A DNA stretch of 48,348 bases from Actinobacteria bacterium HGW-Actinobacteria-6 (GTDB taxonomy: Bacteria; Actinomycetota; Coriobacteriia; Anaerosomatales; Anaerosomataceae): NCBI GenBank assembly GCA_002841295.1, contig PHEU01000014.1:1-48348 (forward strand), read 5' to 3'. A model generated the notes under the pieces. It ran no database searches. It was given only the letters and a program-made list of their open reading frames with translations, and was not told where the DNA came from. This document shows positions 26,780-35,754 of this stretch, piece by piece. The position numbers and the translations under genes are program-made. Position 1 is the first letter of the stretch, and each line of letters opens with the position of its first letter.

Positions 26780-27876
26780 GCGAGGACATCCTCAAAGGGT
26801 TCCGCGACCCGGAACACGCGGCTGCGCTCGTCGCCGCAATCAATGAACTCGCGACTGAGCCGCAAACGTTCATGGAGGTCTGCGGCACCCACACGATGGC
26901 AATCGCGAAGAACGGCCTGCGTGGGCTCATGCCCGAGAACATCAAGCTTCTTTCGGGACCAGGCTGCCCGGTCTGCGTGACCGGCAACGCTGATATCGAC
27001 ATGGCGATCGAGCTCTCGCGCCAGCCGCGCGTGATCCTGACCACCTTCGGCGACATGATGAAGGTGCCGGGCTCGTACTCCACGCTCTCACGCGAGAAGG
27101 CCGACGGTCACGACGTACGTGTCGTCTACTCCCCGCTCGATTCGCTCACCCTAGCCGAGAGCAACCCCGAGAAGCACGTGGTCTTCCTCGGCGTGGGCTT
27201 CGAGACCACGGCACCCACAGTAGCGCTCACGATCCGTGAGGCGGCACGTCGCGGCCTTACCAACTGGTCGGCACTCTCGCTCCACAAGACGGTGCCCGAG
27301 GCGCTGCGCGCGCTCACGAATGACCCTGAGGTCAAGATCACCGGCTTCATCTTGCCCGGACACGTCTCGACCGTCATCGGATCCGCTCCTTACAGCTTCC
27401 TTGCAGAGGAGTACGGCGTTGCAGGCGTGATCACCGGCTTTGAACCGGTCGACGTGCTCCATGGCATCTGGATGCTCGCCAAACAGCGCGCCGAGGGTCG
27501 TGCCGAGATCGAGATCGCGTACACGCGCGCCGTCATGCCCGAAGGCAACGAGATCGCCGTCCGCGTCATCGAGGAAGTATTCGAACCCGTCGACGCCGAG
27601 TGGCGCGGGCTTGGAGTCATCCCCGGCACGGGGCTCGCCATTCGCGAGGAGTTCTCGCAGTACAACGCGCTCGTTCGCGTGCCGGTGACACCACCGGAAC
27701 CACGCGAGATCAAGGGCTGCCAGTGCGGCGACGTCTTGCGCGGAGCAGTGCTCCCGTTCGAGTGCAGGCTCTTCGGTCGCGGTTGCACGCCTGAGCACCC
27801 GATCGGTCCGTGCATGGTTTCCTCGGAAGGCTCCTGCGCGGCCTACTATCGCTACACAGATTACGGCAAGGCATAA
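26776..27876 (+). CDS. hypD: Hydrogenase maturation Fe-S protein HypD
   Basis: HypD is the [4Fe-4S] scaffold on which the Fe(CN)2CO centre is assembled, with HypC. The 366-residue protein has the conserved MEVCGTHT (Cys36), GPGCPVCVT (Cys64 and Cys67), ITGFILPGHVSTVIG, and GFEPVDVLHGI. The C-terminal cluster cysteines are in GCQCGDVLRG, FECRLFGRGC and GPCMVSSEG. Length and motifs are complete. Confidence 0.97.
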   Translation: MSEDILKGFRDPEHAAALVAAINELATEPQTFMEVCGTHTMAIAKNGLRGLMPENIKLLSGPGCPVCVTGNADIDMAIELSRQPRVILTTFGDMMKVPGSYSTLSREKADGHDVRVVYSPLDSLTLAESNPEKHVVFLGVGFETTAPTVALTIREAARRGLTNWSALSLHKTVPEALRALTNDPEVKITGFILPGHVSTVIGSAPYSFLAEEYGVAGVITGFEPVDVLHGIWMLAKQRAEGRAEIEIAYTRAVMPEGNEIAVRVIEEVFEPVDAEWRGLGVIPGTGLAIREEFSQYNALVRVPVTPPEPREIKGCQCGDVLRGAVLPFECRLFGRGCTPEHPIGPCMVSSEGSCAAYYRYTDYGKA

Positions 27877-27909
27877 GCCTGCCGCACGCATAACGGGAGG
27901 GACACGACT

Positions 27910-28920
27910 ATGCTGCAGGACCGGATTCTGCTTGCTCATGGCAGTGGCGGCACGATGATGCGCGACTTGATCAACGACATCTTCATGGTCGGATTCGATG
28001 ACGACGTCCTCGCACGTATGGACGATGCGGCGTCTCTGGACTTTCCCGGCTCGCGCCTCGCGATGAGCACTGACACCTACGTGGTGAACCCGCTCTTCTT
28101 CCCGGGCGCCGATATCGGCCGCCTGGCTGTCTGCGGTACCGTGAACGACATCGCAACTTCCGGTGCGCGTCCGCTCTACCTCTCGGTCGGCTTCATCCTT
28201 GAGGAGGGTATGCCGGTTGAGGACCTCAAGCGCATCCTGGTCTCGATGCGCGAAGCCGCCGCCGAGGCGGGCGTACGGATCGTCACCGGCGACACCAAAG
28301 TCGTTGAGAAAGGCCACGGCGACGGCTGCTACATCAACACCGCCGGCGTTGGCGTGCTTGCCGAGGGAATCGACCTCTCCGGATCGCTCTGCAAGCCCGG
28401 CGACGTCGTGCTCGTCTCGGGCACGCTTGGCGACCATGGCATCGCTGTCATCTCGACTCGAGAGGGTCTCTCATTCTCGACGGACATCGAGAGTGACGCC
28501 GCTCCCCTGGCCGAGATGATCGCCTCCGTCCTGGCGGCCGCTCCCGACGTGCGCTGCTTCCGCGACCCCACCCGCGGAGGTCTCGCTTCAACCCTGAATG
28601 AACTCGCCGGCGCATCTGGCGTCACGATTACCGTCGATGAGACGCTCGTACCCGTGCACGAGCAGGTTCGTGGCGCGTGCGAGATGCTCGGCTATGACGT
28701 CTTCCAGGTTGCCAACGAAGGCAAGATGGTGGCCGTCGTTCCCGCCGAGCAGGCCGAGGCAGCCCTGGCAGCGATGAGGGCGGCTCCTTACGGCGCTGAC
28801 GCTGCTATCGTCGGACAGGTCTCAGACGGCTCCGCCGGCAAGGTCTACGTGAAGACCGCCTTTGGGGCCACGCGAATCATGGACATGCTCGTCGGCGAAC
28901 AGCTGCCGAGGATCTGCTAG
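27910..28920 (+). CDS. hypE: Hydrogenase maturation protein HypE
   Basis: HypE dehydrates the thiocarboxamide on its C-terminal Cys to thiocyanate and donates cyanide to the iron centre. The 336-residue PurM-like protein starts with the ILLAHGSGGTMM motif, includes TGDTKVVEKG and DPTRGGLAS, and ends exactly in PRIC, the invariant C-terminal tetrapeptide. It follows hypD by 33 bases with GGGAGGG before the ATG. Together with hypF, C and D this makes a cyanide-ligand pathway; hypA and hypB and the hydrogenase structural genes are outside the window. Confidence 0.97.
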   Translation: MLQDRILLAHGSGGTMMRDLINDIFMVGFDDDVLARMDDAASLDFPGSRLAMSTDTYVVNPLFFPGADIGRLAVCGTVNDIATSGARPLYLSVGFILEEGMPVEDLKRILVSMREAAAEAGVRIVTGDTKVVEKGHGDGCYINTAGVGVLAEGIDLSGSLCKPGDVVLVSGTLGDHGIAVISTREGLSFSTDIESDAAPLAEMIASVLAAAPDVRCFRDPTRGGLASTLNELAGASGVTITVDETLVPVHEQVRGACEMLGYDVFQVANEGKMVAVVPAEQAEAALAAMRAAPYGADAAIVGQVSDGSAGKVYVKTAFGATRIMDMLVGEQLPRIC

Positions 28921-28928
28921 TCGGCACC

Positions 28929-29864
28929 ATGCCAGCCAAACCCCGATCAGACTCGCTCAACGGGCTCCTTCGCATCGCGTTCGCCGCGACCACATGGGGT
29001 CTTATTCCGGTGTTCGTCCGACTCGTGCATACGAACGCGGTAGTCATAGTCTTCTGGCGTGTGGGATTCGCGGCGATCACGGTGTCGATCATCCTGGCAA
29101 GCCGGGGCAAGCTTGGCCGCTTCTTCGAGCTCCCCAAAAAGCGCAAATGGGCGATCATCGCCATGGGCGCGCTGCTCTCGGTCAACTGGATGCTCTATCT
29201 GGGCGCACTGCAGCTCACAAAAGTGGCGATCGCCGTGCTTATCGCATACTGCGGACCGGTCTTCGTTGCCGTGCTCACACCACTCATATCGCGTGAGCCG
29301 TTCGATCGTCGGCTGATCCTGCCGCTGGTTCTCGCGATCGCTGGCGTGGCTACGATCGTCAACCCGCAGGATCTCGCGCTCGAATCCGGGACACACCTGC
29401 TTGGCGCAGCGATGGCGCTCGGCTCGGCGGTTACGTACTCGCTTCTCATCCTGAACTCCAAGCGACTCATCCAAGACATCCCGGCGACGGTGTACACATT
29501 CGGCGAGTACCTCGGCGCGCTCACGTTGCTTCTGCCGGTCGTGCTGCTCTCCAAAGGTCCGTCGGCCCCGGTCGAATGGGGCTCTCTCATGGTGCTCGGC
29601 GTGTTCATGACCTCGGCCACCGGACTCGTGTTCCTCTCCGGGCTCCGGAAGGTGCGAGCGGATCACGCTGCAGTGCTCACGTACGCCGAGCCGGTCAGCG
29701 CTGTGGTCTTCTCTGCCATCTTCCTGAACGAGCCGATTACACTGGTGACTGGTATTGGAGCCGCACTCGTTGTGGCGGGCGGCGCAATCGTCGCTAGAAT
29801 GGAACCACAGCAAGGGATCGAAGCACCGGGTCTGGTGCCCGAAGTGATACCCGAGGAGATCTGA
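28929..29864 (+). CDS. EamA/DMT family transporter
   Basis: This integral membrane protein of 311 residues has about ten hydrophobic helices in two EamA repeats. The first begins FAATTWGLIPVFVRLVHTNAV; the second ends VFSAIFLNEPITLVTGIGAALVVAGG, a strong family signature. Substrate is unknown (the family exports amino acids, metabolites or drugs). It starts eight bases after hypE and is followed four bases later by the isomerase gene, so it is probably in the same transcript. Confidence 0.88.
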   Translation: MPAKPRSDSLNGLLRIAFAATTWGLIPVFVRLVHTNAVVIVFWRVGFAAITVSIILASRGKLGRFFELPKKRKWAIIAMGALLSVNWMLYLGALQLTKVAIAVLIAYCGPVFVAVLTPLISREPFDRRLILPLVLAIAGVATIVNPQDLALESGTHLLGAAMALGSAVTYSLLILNSKRLIQDIPATVYTFGEYLGALTLLLPVVLLSKGPSAPVEWGSLMVLGVFMTSATGLVFLSGLRKVRADHAAVLTYAEPVSAVVFSAIFLNEPITLVTGIGAALVVAGGAIVARMEPQQGIEAPGLVPEVIPEEI

Positions 29865-29867
29865 GCT

Positions 29868-31517
29868 ATGGACGCGATGAACCGGCTGCTTGAGGCTAAC
29901 GCGATCAAGCGACTCGCCGACCGTGACGCGAGCCTGTACACGGACAACATCGACGAGCGTATCCCGATCATCCAGCGAATGGGCTGGAACGACCTCGCCC
30001 AAAAGGCGCCGGGGCGTTTCATCCTGTTGAGGAACCTCGCCAACGCAATCGTTGACGAGGGCGGAACCGACATCGTACTGCTTGGCATGGGCGGCTCGTC
30101 GCTCGCACCGCTGGTGCTGTCACGCGCCCTGGACGGCGCGGAGGGTATGCCGCGTCTACATGTTCTCGACACGACATCGCCGATAGTGATCGCCGACTTG
30201 CTTGAGACGCTTGATCCGGCTGGCACCTTCGTTCTCGTCTCCAGCAAGTCCGGTTCGACCATCGAACCACTCTCGCTCTACGCGATCTTCCGGACATGGC
30301 TGGAGGAGACCCTCCCTCGTCCCACTGCCGGACGCCACTGCTTCGTCATCACCGACCCGGGTACACCCCTTGAGAAGCTTCGTCAACGCGATCTCATGCG
30401 CCTTGCCCTCAGTGCACCGCCAACCGTTGGCGGGCGCTTCTCGGCGCTCAGCATGTTCGGGCTCGCGCCTGCCGCACTCATCGGCATCGACCTTGAGACG
30501 CTCATAGCTCGCGCTGCAGCCATGGAAGACGCCTGCCGGATACCCACCGCCGAGAACCCGGCCGCGCTGTTGGCGGCATGGCTTACGGACGCCTATGAAG
30601 GCGGTCATGACAAACTCACGATCGTGACTTCGCAGCCGCTTGAGTCTTTCGGACTGTGGGCGGAACAGCTCGTGGCCGAGTCTCTTGGCAAGAACGGGCA
30701 GGGCATCGTACCGGTCATCGAGCACGAACCCACGATGCCCACCGGGTACAGCGACGATCGGGCCGTGGTTGTGCTGCGACTTGAGAGCGATGACGCTCTG
30801 GCGAACTGGTCGCGCGAGGCCGCTGCCGCACATCCCGTCTTCGAACTGACCGCGCGAGATGCTTACGACCTCGGGGCGGAGTTCGTGCGGTGGGAGCATG
30901 CGATTGCGCTCGTCGGGTTCCTCCTCGGCGTGAACCCCTTCGACCAGCCAAACGTGGCCGAGGCCAAGGCCGCCACCGATGCGATACTCTCCGGCACGAC
31001 CAAAGTGCCACCCGCGACGGCTGATTTCGACGGCACGTGGGTGACATTCGCCGGCGCGCTCGAGGCACCAGCGTCTCGGCCCCAAACCCGCTCAGAAGCG
31101 CTGCAGATGCTGGTCGACTCGGCGGGTCCCGGCGACTACGTCACTATCCTGGCATATCTCCCGGACAGGGAATCCCTCTTCGGCCCGCTCTATCGCGCCG
31201 CAAAGGAAGTGGCGGATTCGACCGGGCGCGCGGTGTGCGTTGAGGCCGGTCCGCGCTACCTGCATTCGACGGGGCAGCTTCACAAGGGCGGACCAAACAC
31301 GGGGGTGTTCTTGCTCGTGACCGCGCGCGACCGCGCTGACATCGAGATTCCGGGAGAACGCTTCAGTCTGGCCGCGTTGCATCGCGCGCAGGCCGAGGGT
31401 GATCTGGTGGCGCTGGCAGAGCACGGACGTCGCGTCCTCCGCATCGATCTGCCCTCCTCGGAGCACAGCGTCGTCGCCGCGCTTGCAGGAGAGCTCACAC
31501 ACGCCGCAGCCCAGTAG
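29868..31517 (+). CDS. pgi: Glucose-6-phosphate isomerase (SIS-type)
   Basis: This enzyme interconverts glucose 6-phosphate and fructose 6-phosphate in the cytoplasm. The 549-residue protein has the SIS substrate-binding elements LLGMGGSSLAPLVL and FVLVSSKSGSTIEPLS, and the PGI region GGRFSALSMFGLAPA. Also present are WAEQLVAESLGKNGQGIVP and the C-terminal Lys region RYLHSTGQLHKGG. It resembles the isomerase half of the transaldolase-isomerase fusions of actinobacteria and related groups, but here no transaldolase is attached. GAGGAG precedes the ATG. Confidence 0.9.
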   Translation: MDAMNRLLEANAIKRLADRDASLYTDNIDERIPIIQRMGWNDLAQKAPGRFILLRNLANAIVDEGGTDIVLLGMGGSSLAPLVLSRALDGAEGMPRLHVLDTTSPIVIADLLETLDPAGTFVLVSSKSGSTIEPLSLYAIFRTWLEETLPRPTAGRHCFVITDPGTPLEKLRQRDLMRLALSAPPTVGGRFSALSMFGLAPAALIGIDLETLIARAAAMEDACRIPTAENPAALLAAWLTDAYEGGHDKLTIVTSQPLESFGLWAEQLVAESLGKNGQGIVPVIEHEPTMPTGYSDDRAVVVLRLESDDALANWSREAAAAHPVFELTARDAYDLGAEFVRWEHAIALVGFLLGVNPFDQPNVAEAKAATDAILSGTTKVPPATADFDGTWVTFAGALEAPASRPQTRSEALQMLVDSAGPGDYVTILAYLPDRESLFGPLYRAAKEVADSTGRAVCVEAGPRYLHSTGQLHKGGPNTGVFLLVTARDRADIEIPGERFSLAALHRAQAEGDLVALAEHGRRVLRIDLPSSEHSVVAALAGELTHAAAQ

Positions 31518-31530
31518 GCGCAAACGTGAG

Positions 31531-31562
31531 CGTCGGCTCCCGGTACTCACCGGAAGCCGACG
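31531..31562. terminator. Hairpin between convergent pgi and symporter genes
   Basis: A 13-bp stem with one mismatch (CGTCGGCT-C-CCGGT / ACCGG-A-AGCCGACG) closes on a 4-base loop, 13 bases after the pgi stop and 45 bases from the symporter stop. There is no T tract on either side, so it may be a bidirectional or weak terminator. Confidence 0.55.
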
Positions 31563-31606
31563 CCGTATCTCACCCGGATCCCCTGGGGGTGGGACCCGAT
31601 GGGATC

Positions 31607-33448
31607 TTACTTGGACTTCGCGAACATGCTCCCGACCTTGTCGAGGCCATGCTGCTTCTCGTGGCGTTCATGCGCCGTCCCGTGAATGCGCATCCAGATC
31701 TCATCGACGTTCTTGGGCAGTTGCCCATCGATCTTACTGACGATGATGATGGTGAGCAGTCCAAGCGGGAAGGTGAACAACACGGGGAAGGTGAGAGCCC
31801 CGAAGAAGCCGAGGATACCCTCCTTGCCGACGATACCGAGCTGCTGGAAGATGTTGAGGAAGATGATAGCGATGGCGCTGAACAGGCCGACGGCGATACC
31901 CGCAGTAGCGCCTCGCTCGGTCGTTCCCTTCCACCAGATACCTGTCAGCAGCATCGGCACGAAAGCGCTGGCGCCGACCGAGAACGCCCAGGTGACCATC
32001 ATCGCGATGAGCGCCGGGTATGCCTGGTCCAGTCCGAACTTCGGAATCGCAAGGCCGATGCCGAGGGCGAGGGCTGCGAACGAGAGCACGGAGATCTTGC
32101 CGACGAGAACGCGCTTGGCTTCCGATGCGTTCGGGTTGATATACTTCTCGTAGACATCGTGACCGACTGCCGAGGCTGATGCGATGAGCAGGCCGCCGAC
32201 CGTCGAGAACATGGCCGCGAACGCACCTGCGGAGACGATGCCAAGGAGCCACTGGCCGCCCAGAATCTCAGCCATCATCGGCATGATCTGGTCAGGCTTG
32301 ACGAGCAGCCCGTGAACGTTGGCCGCAGTGATCGTACCGCCGCCAGCAAGGTAGTCCCTGATGATGCTGATGCCAGCGAGACCGGCGATCGGGGCGAGTA
32401 TGTAGAACGTCCCGATGAATACGAGCACCCAGAACGTGGAGCGACGTGCGGCTGCACCTGAGGGGTTCGTGTAGTAGCGGTTCAGGATGTGTGGCAGCCC
32501 TGCAGTCCCGAGTACGAGCGCGAGCACCATCGAGAACTGGTCGAACGCGTTGTAGCGGTGACCCGGCTCCGCGAACAACATATCGCGCAGCTCATGCAGC
32601 TTGTTCTTCGAAGGCAGCGCGACTGCGATCTTGACTTTCTCATCGCCTGCAGCTGCGGCAATGGCCTCATCGACGGTTGCCATCTCGGCAGTCGTCATGA
32701 TCGTCGCGGCCGAGTCGTACAGAGTCTTGCCCGTAGCTGCGTCGGGCGTCGTGAGCTCGGCAATCGTGAGTGACTTCGTGTTGACGATCGGTGTCTTGGA
32801 AGCCTCCGCGAGCGCGCTCGGGTAGTTGAATCCGCTGCCGAAGGCGAAGACGACAACCATGATCATGGCGAACATGAGCCACCAGAACTGGAAGATCTGG
32901 TTGAGCGTGGTGCCCTTCATGCCGCCGACTGCGACGTAGAAGGCGATGATGCCGGCTACCACGACCACGCCGGATGCGTACGGAGTCATACCAAAGAAGC
33001 CCTTACCCACGAGGACCTGCCACGTGGTACCGGCACCGAACATCTGCGGCGCCATGTAGAAGAGCGACGTCAGCAGAACGGCAAGCACGGTGATGAGGCG
33101 GATCCGGTTCGAGCCGAAGCGCCCGAACGCGAAGTCGGCGACCGTGTACTCACCGAAGCGCCTGAGCGCGGAGGCGATGAACAGCACGACGACCATGAAG
33201 CCGCCTGCAAAGCCTGCCGCGTACCAAACACCATCAAGACCTGATGCGTACACGGCACCCGCTACGCCAAGGAACGACGCGGCCGACAGGTAGTCTCCCG
33301 AAATCGCCGAGGCGTTCGAGAACGATCCGACCTTGCGACCGGCAAGGTAGAAGTCTGCCGTCGTACGGGTGAAGCGGCGGGAGAAGATCGACAGTGCGAT
33401 GGTGAATACGATGAGACCGATGACAAGGATGATGGCTATGGTGTTCAT
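31607..33448 (-). CDS. Sodium/solute symporter, acetate permease (ActP-like)
   Basis: This is an inner-membrane sodium-coupled symporter of the SSS family, probably for acetate or another short carboxylate. The 613-residue protein has about 13 membrane helices. The core motif AISGDYLSAASFLGVAGAVY and the GTAGLPHILNRYYTNPSG region are typical of ActP. Between two helices (about residues 200-290) there is a hydrophilic, Ala/Thr-rich loop longer than in Escherichia coli ActP. Its ATG overlaps the stop of the DUF485 gene by four bases, the familiar DUF485-ActP pairing, which supports the assignment. Confidence 0.9.
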   Translation of the reverse strand: MNTIAIILVIGLIVFTIALSIFSRRFTRTTADFYLAGRKVGSFSNASAISGDYLSAASFLGVAGAVYASGLDGVWYAAGFAGGFMVVVLFIASALRRFGEYTVADFAFGRFGSNRIRLITVLAVLLTSLFYMAPQMFGAGTTWQVLVGKGFFGMTPYASGVVVVAGIIAFYVAVGGMKGTTLNQIFQFWWLMFAMIMVVVFAFGSGFNYPSALAEASKTPIVNTKSLTIAELTTPDAATGKTLYDSAATIMTTAEMATVDEAIAAAAGDEKVKIAVALPSKNKLHELRDMLFAEPGHRYNAFDQFSMVLALVLGTAGLPHILNRYYTNPSGAAARRSTFWVLVFIGTFYILAPIAGLAGISIIRDYLAGGGTITAANVHGLLVKPDQIMPMMAEILGGQWLLGIVSAGAFAAMFSTVGGLLIASASAVGHDVYEKYINPNASEAKRVLVGKISVLSFAALALGIGLAIPKFGLDQAYPALIAMMVTWAFSVGASAFVPMLLTGIWWKGTTERGATAGIAVGLFSAIAIIFLNIFQQLGIVGKEGILGFFGALTFPVLFTFPLGLLTIIIVSKIDGQLPKNVDEIWMRIHGTAHERHEKQHGLDKVGSMFAKSK

Positions 33449-33816
33449 TCGGTCTCACTTCCCTTCGCGGCGGCAGTGGCCGTAATCACGTCGGCCATCT
33501 CGCCCAGCCGCTCGTCGAGCTTGTCGGCCTGCTTCGAGTATGTCCATGCCATGCCCCACAAGAAGACGTAGTAGAGCAGCGAGACGAACAGGTAGTTCGC
33601 CGTGAAGCCTCCCCAGATTTGCACCGCGTACCAAGACTTCCACCATACTGACAACGCGGGAATCGCGAGCGTAACAGCGAAGAAGACCGCGCCGTATGTG
33701 AACGAAAGTTTGCGTTGCGCCCTGAAGACCAGATCGACGCTCTCGATGGTATCGATGTGATCACCGTGTTGGATCTGCACGCCAGAATCGGCGGCGGTCA
33801 TCGTTGAATCTCCCAT
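33445..33816 (-). CDS. DUF485 family membrane protein
   Basis: The 123-residue protein has two membrane helices (TYGAVFFAVTLAIPALSVWW and FTANYLFVSLLYYVFLWGMAW) flanked by soluble ends. The YGAVFF...W...Y pattern matches DUF485 proteins such as YjcH that are encoded with acetate symporters and are thought to be accessory subunits. AAGGAGG precedes the ATG. It overlaps the symporter gene (ATGA) and follows the UspA gene by 45 bases. Confidence 0.85.
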   Translation of the reverse strand: MGDSTMTAADSGVQIQHGDHIDTIESVDLVFRAQRKLSFTYGAVFFAVTLAIPALSVWWKSWYAVQIWGGFTANYLFVSLLYYVFLWGMAWTYSKQADKLDERLGEMADVITATAAAKGSETE

Positions 33817-33861
33817 GTGTGCACCTCCTTCTTTGTGTTGAGGCCGAGTCTCCTCGACTGA

Positions 33862-34356
33862 CTAATCGACTTTCACGACAACAACGGGAATGGGGGAGCC
33901 TTTGACGACCGTCTCGGCAACACTGCCGAGCGCGATTCGCTTGAGTCCCGTTCTGCCCGTATCGCCAACCACGATCATGTCGGCTTTCCATGCCTGCGCA
34001 GTCGCCACGATTCGCTTTGCGACTCCGCCCTGAATAAGCTCGACCTCACACTCAACACCGTTGCGTTCACACATCGTCTTCGCGATGACGAGTCCCTTGA
34101 CCGAGGAGTGGACGCCCTCGAAGACGTCCTCATTCATGACCTCCTCGGGGTACTCAAGCGCCTCAAGACCGGTGTCTACGAAAATGGCCTTGATCTTGGC
34201 ACCGAACGTCTTCGCGAGGACGACCGCGTACTCCGTTGCAGCGACCGCCGGCTCTGAGCCGTCTGTCGGCACGAGGATCCTGTCGACCGAGTAGCAGACC
34301 TCTTTGATGTCGCCGAGCTTGAGATCATCTGCTGAGCCCTTGATGCAGACCTTCAT
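33862..34356 (-). CDS. Universal stress protein (UspA family)
   Basis: This is a cytoplasmic nucleotide-binding stress protein of 164 residues. The Usp domain starts at ILVPTDGSEPAVAATEYAV and ends with the ATP-binding loop MIVVGDTGRTGLKRIALGSV, close to G-x2-G-x9-G-S. An additional N-terminal stretch of about 25 residues (MKVCIKGSADDLKLGDIKE) precedes it. ATG 34356 is chosen for its spacing from GAGGAGG; the longer GTG start would overlap that site. It probably heads the UspA-DUF485-symporter operon. The 34366-34590 gap contains a CGCCG-CGTG-CGGCG hairpin and no gene. Confidence 0.88.
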   Translation of the reverse strand: MKVCIKGSADDLKLGDIKEVCYSVDRILVPTDGSEPAVAATEYAVVLAKTFGAKIKAIFVDTGLEALEYPEEVMNEDVFEGVHSSVKGLVIAKTMCERNGVECEVELIQGGVAKRIVATAQAWKADMIVVGDTGRTGLKRIALGSVAETVVKGSPIPVVVVKVD

Positions 34357-34590
34357 GCGGTTCACCTCCTCCTCGATGGCGGGCGCACCTACACGTCGCC
34401 CGTCCGTAAGATGACGGTACTTCCCCGGTGAATCGCCGACGAGAAACTCGCCGCGTGCGGCGAACAGCGCTCGGTAGAAGGGTGAATGCCGCCCGCGAAC
34501 GGACTCGGCTCGCTTGAGGACATGGAAGAATCGCCGCTCACGGCCTACTTAACAGCCGTTCACCGCCAATTTGAGAGGTTCTGTGCTCGC

Positions 34591-35043
34591 CTAGAGAAAG
34601 ATGTGGCGCACGCATCTCCGGTCACCGGAGATTTCGATGATCGCCACCGAAGGAGGCCTGCCATCCCTCGGCTCAAGGGCCGAGCCGGGATTCACGTACC
34701 AGATGCCGTCAGACAGGCGCGCGTCCGCAACGTGGGTGTGTCCATAGATGATGACGCCTGTGCCCTCGGGGATGCCAGCGCGCACCAACCCCGGAAGCTG
34801 GTGCCCGATGAGAAAACGGACTCCACCGTGAGCGACCGAGAGTCGCCCGGGCAACGGACGTCGCTGCCAGCCCCGGTCACAGTTGCCCTCGACGGCGAAG
34901 ACCGGCGCGATGGTCTCAAGTTCGTCGAGAACAGCCTGACTGCCGATGTCGCCAGCGTGAATGATCCGCTCGACGTCCTCGAACGCCTCGTGCACGCCCG
35001 CTGGCAGCACCCCGTGTGTGTCCGAGACGACCCCGATACGCAT
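34591..35043 (-). CDS. Metallophosphoesterase (YfcE/MJ0936 type)
   Basis: This is a small calcineurin-like phosphodiesterase of 150 residues with the complete metal-site series. In order these are GVVSDTHG, HAGDIG, VEGNCDRG, LIGHQLPG and YGHTHVA, ending in the usual VNPGSALEPRDGRPPS. The family hydrolyses phosphodiester substrates such as model compounds or cyclic nucleotides; the physiological substrate is unknown. It starts four bases after the LytTR regulator stop and is the last gene of the long minus-strand run. Confidence 0.92.
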   Translation of the reverse strand: MRIGVVSDTHGVLPAGVHEAFEDVERIIHAGDIGSQAVLDELETIAPVFAVEGNCDRGWQRRPLPGRLSVAHGGVRFLIGHQLPGLVRAGIPEGTGVIIYGHTHVADARLSDGIWYVNPGSALEPRDGRPPSVAIIEISGDRRCVRHIFL

Positions 35044-35046
35044 ACG

Positions 35047-35754
35047 CTACAGCCCGAGAGCTCGCTTCAGGGCCGGAACACGGCGCCTGGAGGCGGGGAC
35101 CTGCGTGGCTGCCTTGTCTTTGAGCGTCAGAAGCATCGTACCGCCGTACATCGGTACGATCTCTTTGACCTGCGCGAGATTCACCACGAATCGGCGATGC
35201 ACGCGGAAGAAGCCCTGGGGTTCAAGCTTGCTCTCGAGTTGTGCGAGCGACACGGTCGAAAGATATCGCTCCTCGCTCGTGTAGATGTAGGAGTAGTCGT
35301 CCTTGGCCATCACGTAGAAGATGTCGTCGACCTGAAGGAGCAGCTTGCGGCCGCCCTTCTCCACCGGGACGCGCTCGATACGCACAGGCGCATCTTCCGA
35401 GGGACGCAGGCGCTCGATGGCGGTGCGCAAACGATCGACCTCAACGGGCTTGACGAGGTAGTCAGTAGCAGCCACCTCAAATGCCTTCACGGCATGCTCA
35501 CTATGTGCGGTGACGAAAATGATCGCAGGCTGACGCTCGAGTGTGCTCAGAACCTCAGCAAGGCGCATTCCCGAAAGGCCGGGCATGTCGATGTCGAGGA
35601 ACACGACGTCGTACGGAATCGCCTTTATGAGCTGTAGGGCCTCAGAGGCATTCGAAGCCTCGCCAACGACCTCGATGCCACCGGCCTCTTCAAGGAGGAA
35701 CCGTAGCTCGGAGCGGGCGGGAGCCTCATCGTCAACGACCAGTGCCTTAAGCAT
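35047..35754 (-). CDS. LytTR-family response regulator
   Basis: This is the DNA-binding partner of the LytS-like kinase. The 235-residue protein has a receiver domain (LKALVVDDEAPARSELRFLL, phosphoacceptor Asp in DVVFLDIDMPGLSG, Lys in DYLVKPV). A LytTR domain follows (DIFYVMAKDDYSYIYTSEER and RVHRRFVVNLAQVKEI). ATG 35754 overlaps the kinase stop by eight bases and gives a normal receiver start. LytTR regulators often control envelope, adhesion or competence genes, so the surface locus would be a reasonable but untested target. Confidence 0.93.
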   Translation of the reverse strand: MLKALVVDDEAPARSELRFLLEEAGGIEVVGEASNASEALQLIKAIPYDVVFLDIDMPGLSGMRLAEVLSTLERQPAIIFVTAHSEHAVKAFEVAATDYLVKPVEVDRLRTAIERLRPSEDAPVRIERVPVEKGGRKLLLQVDDIFYVMAKDDYSYIYTSEERYLSTVSLAQLESKLEPQGFFRVHRRFVVNLAQVKEIVPMYGGTMLLTLKDKAATQVPASRRRVPALKRALGL

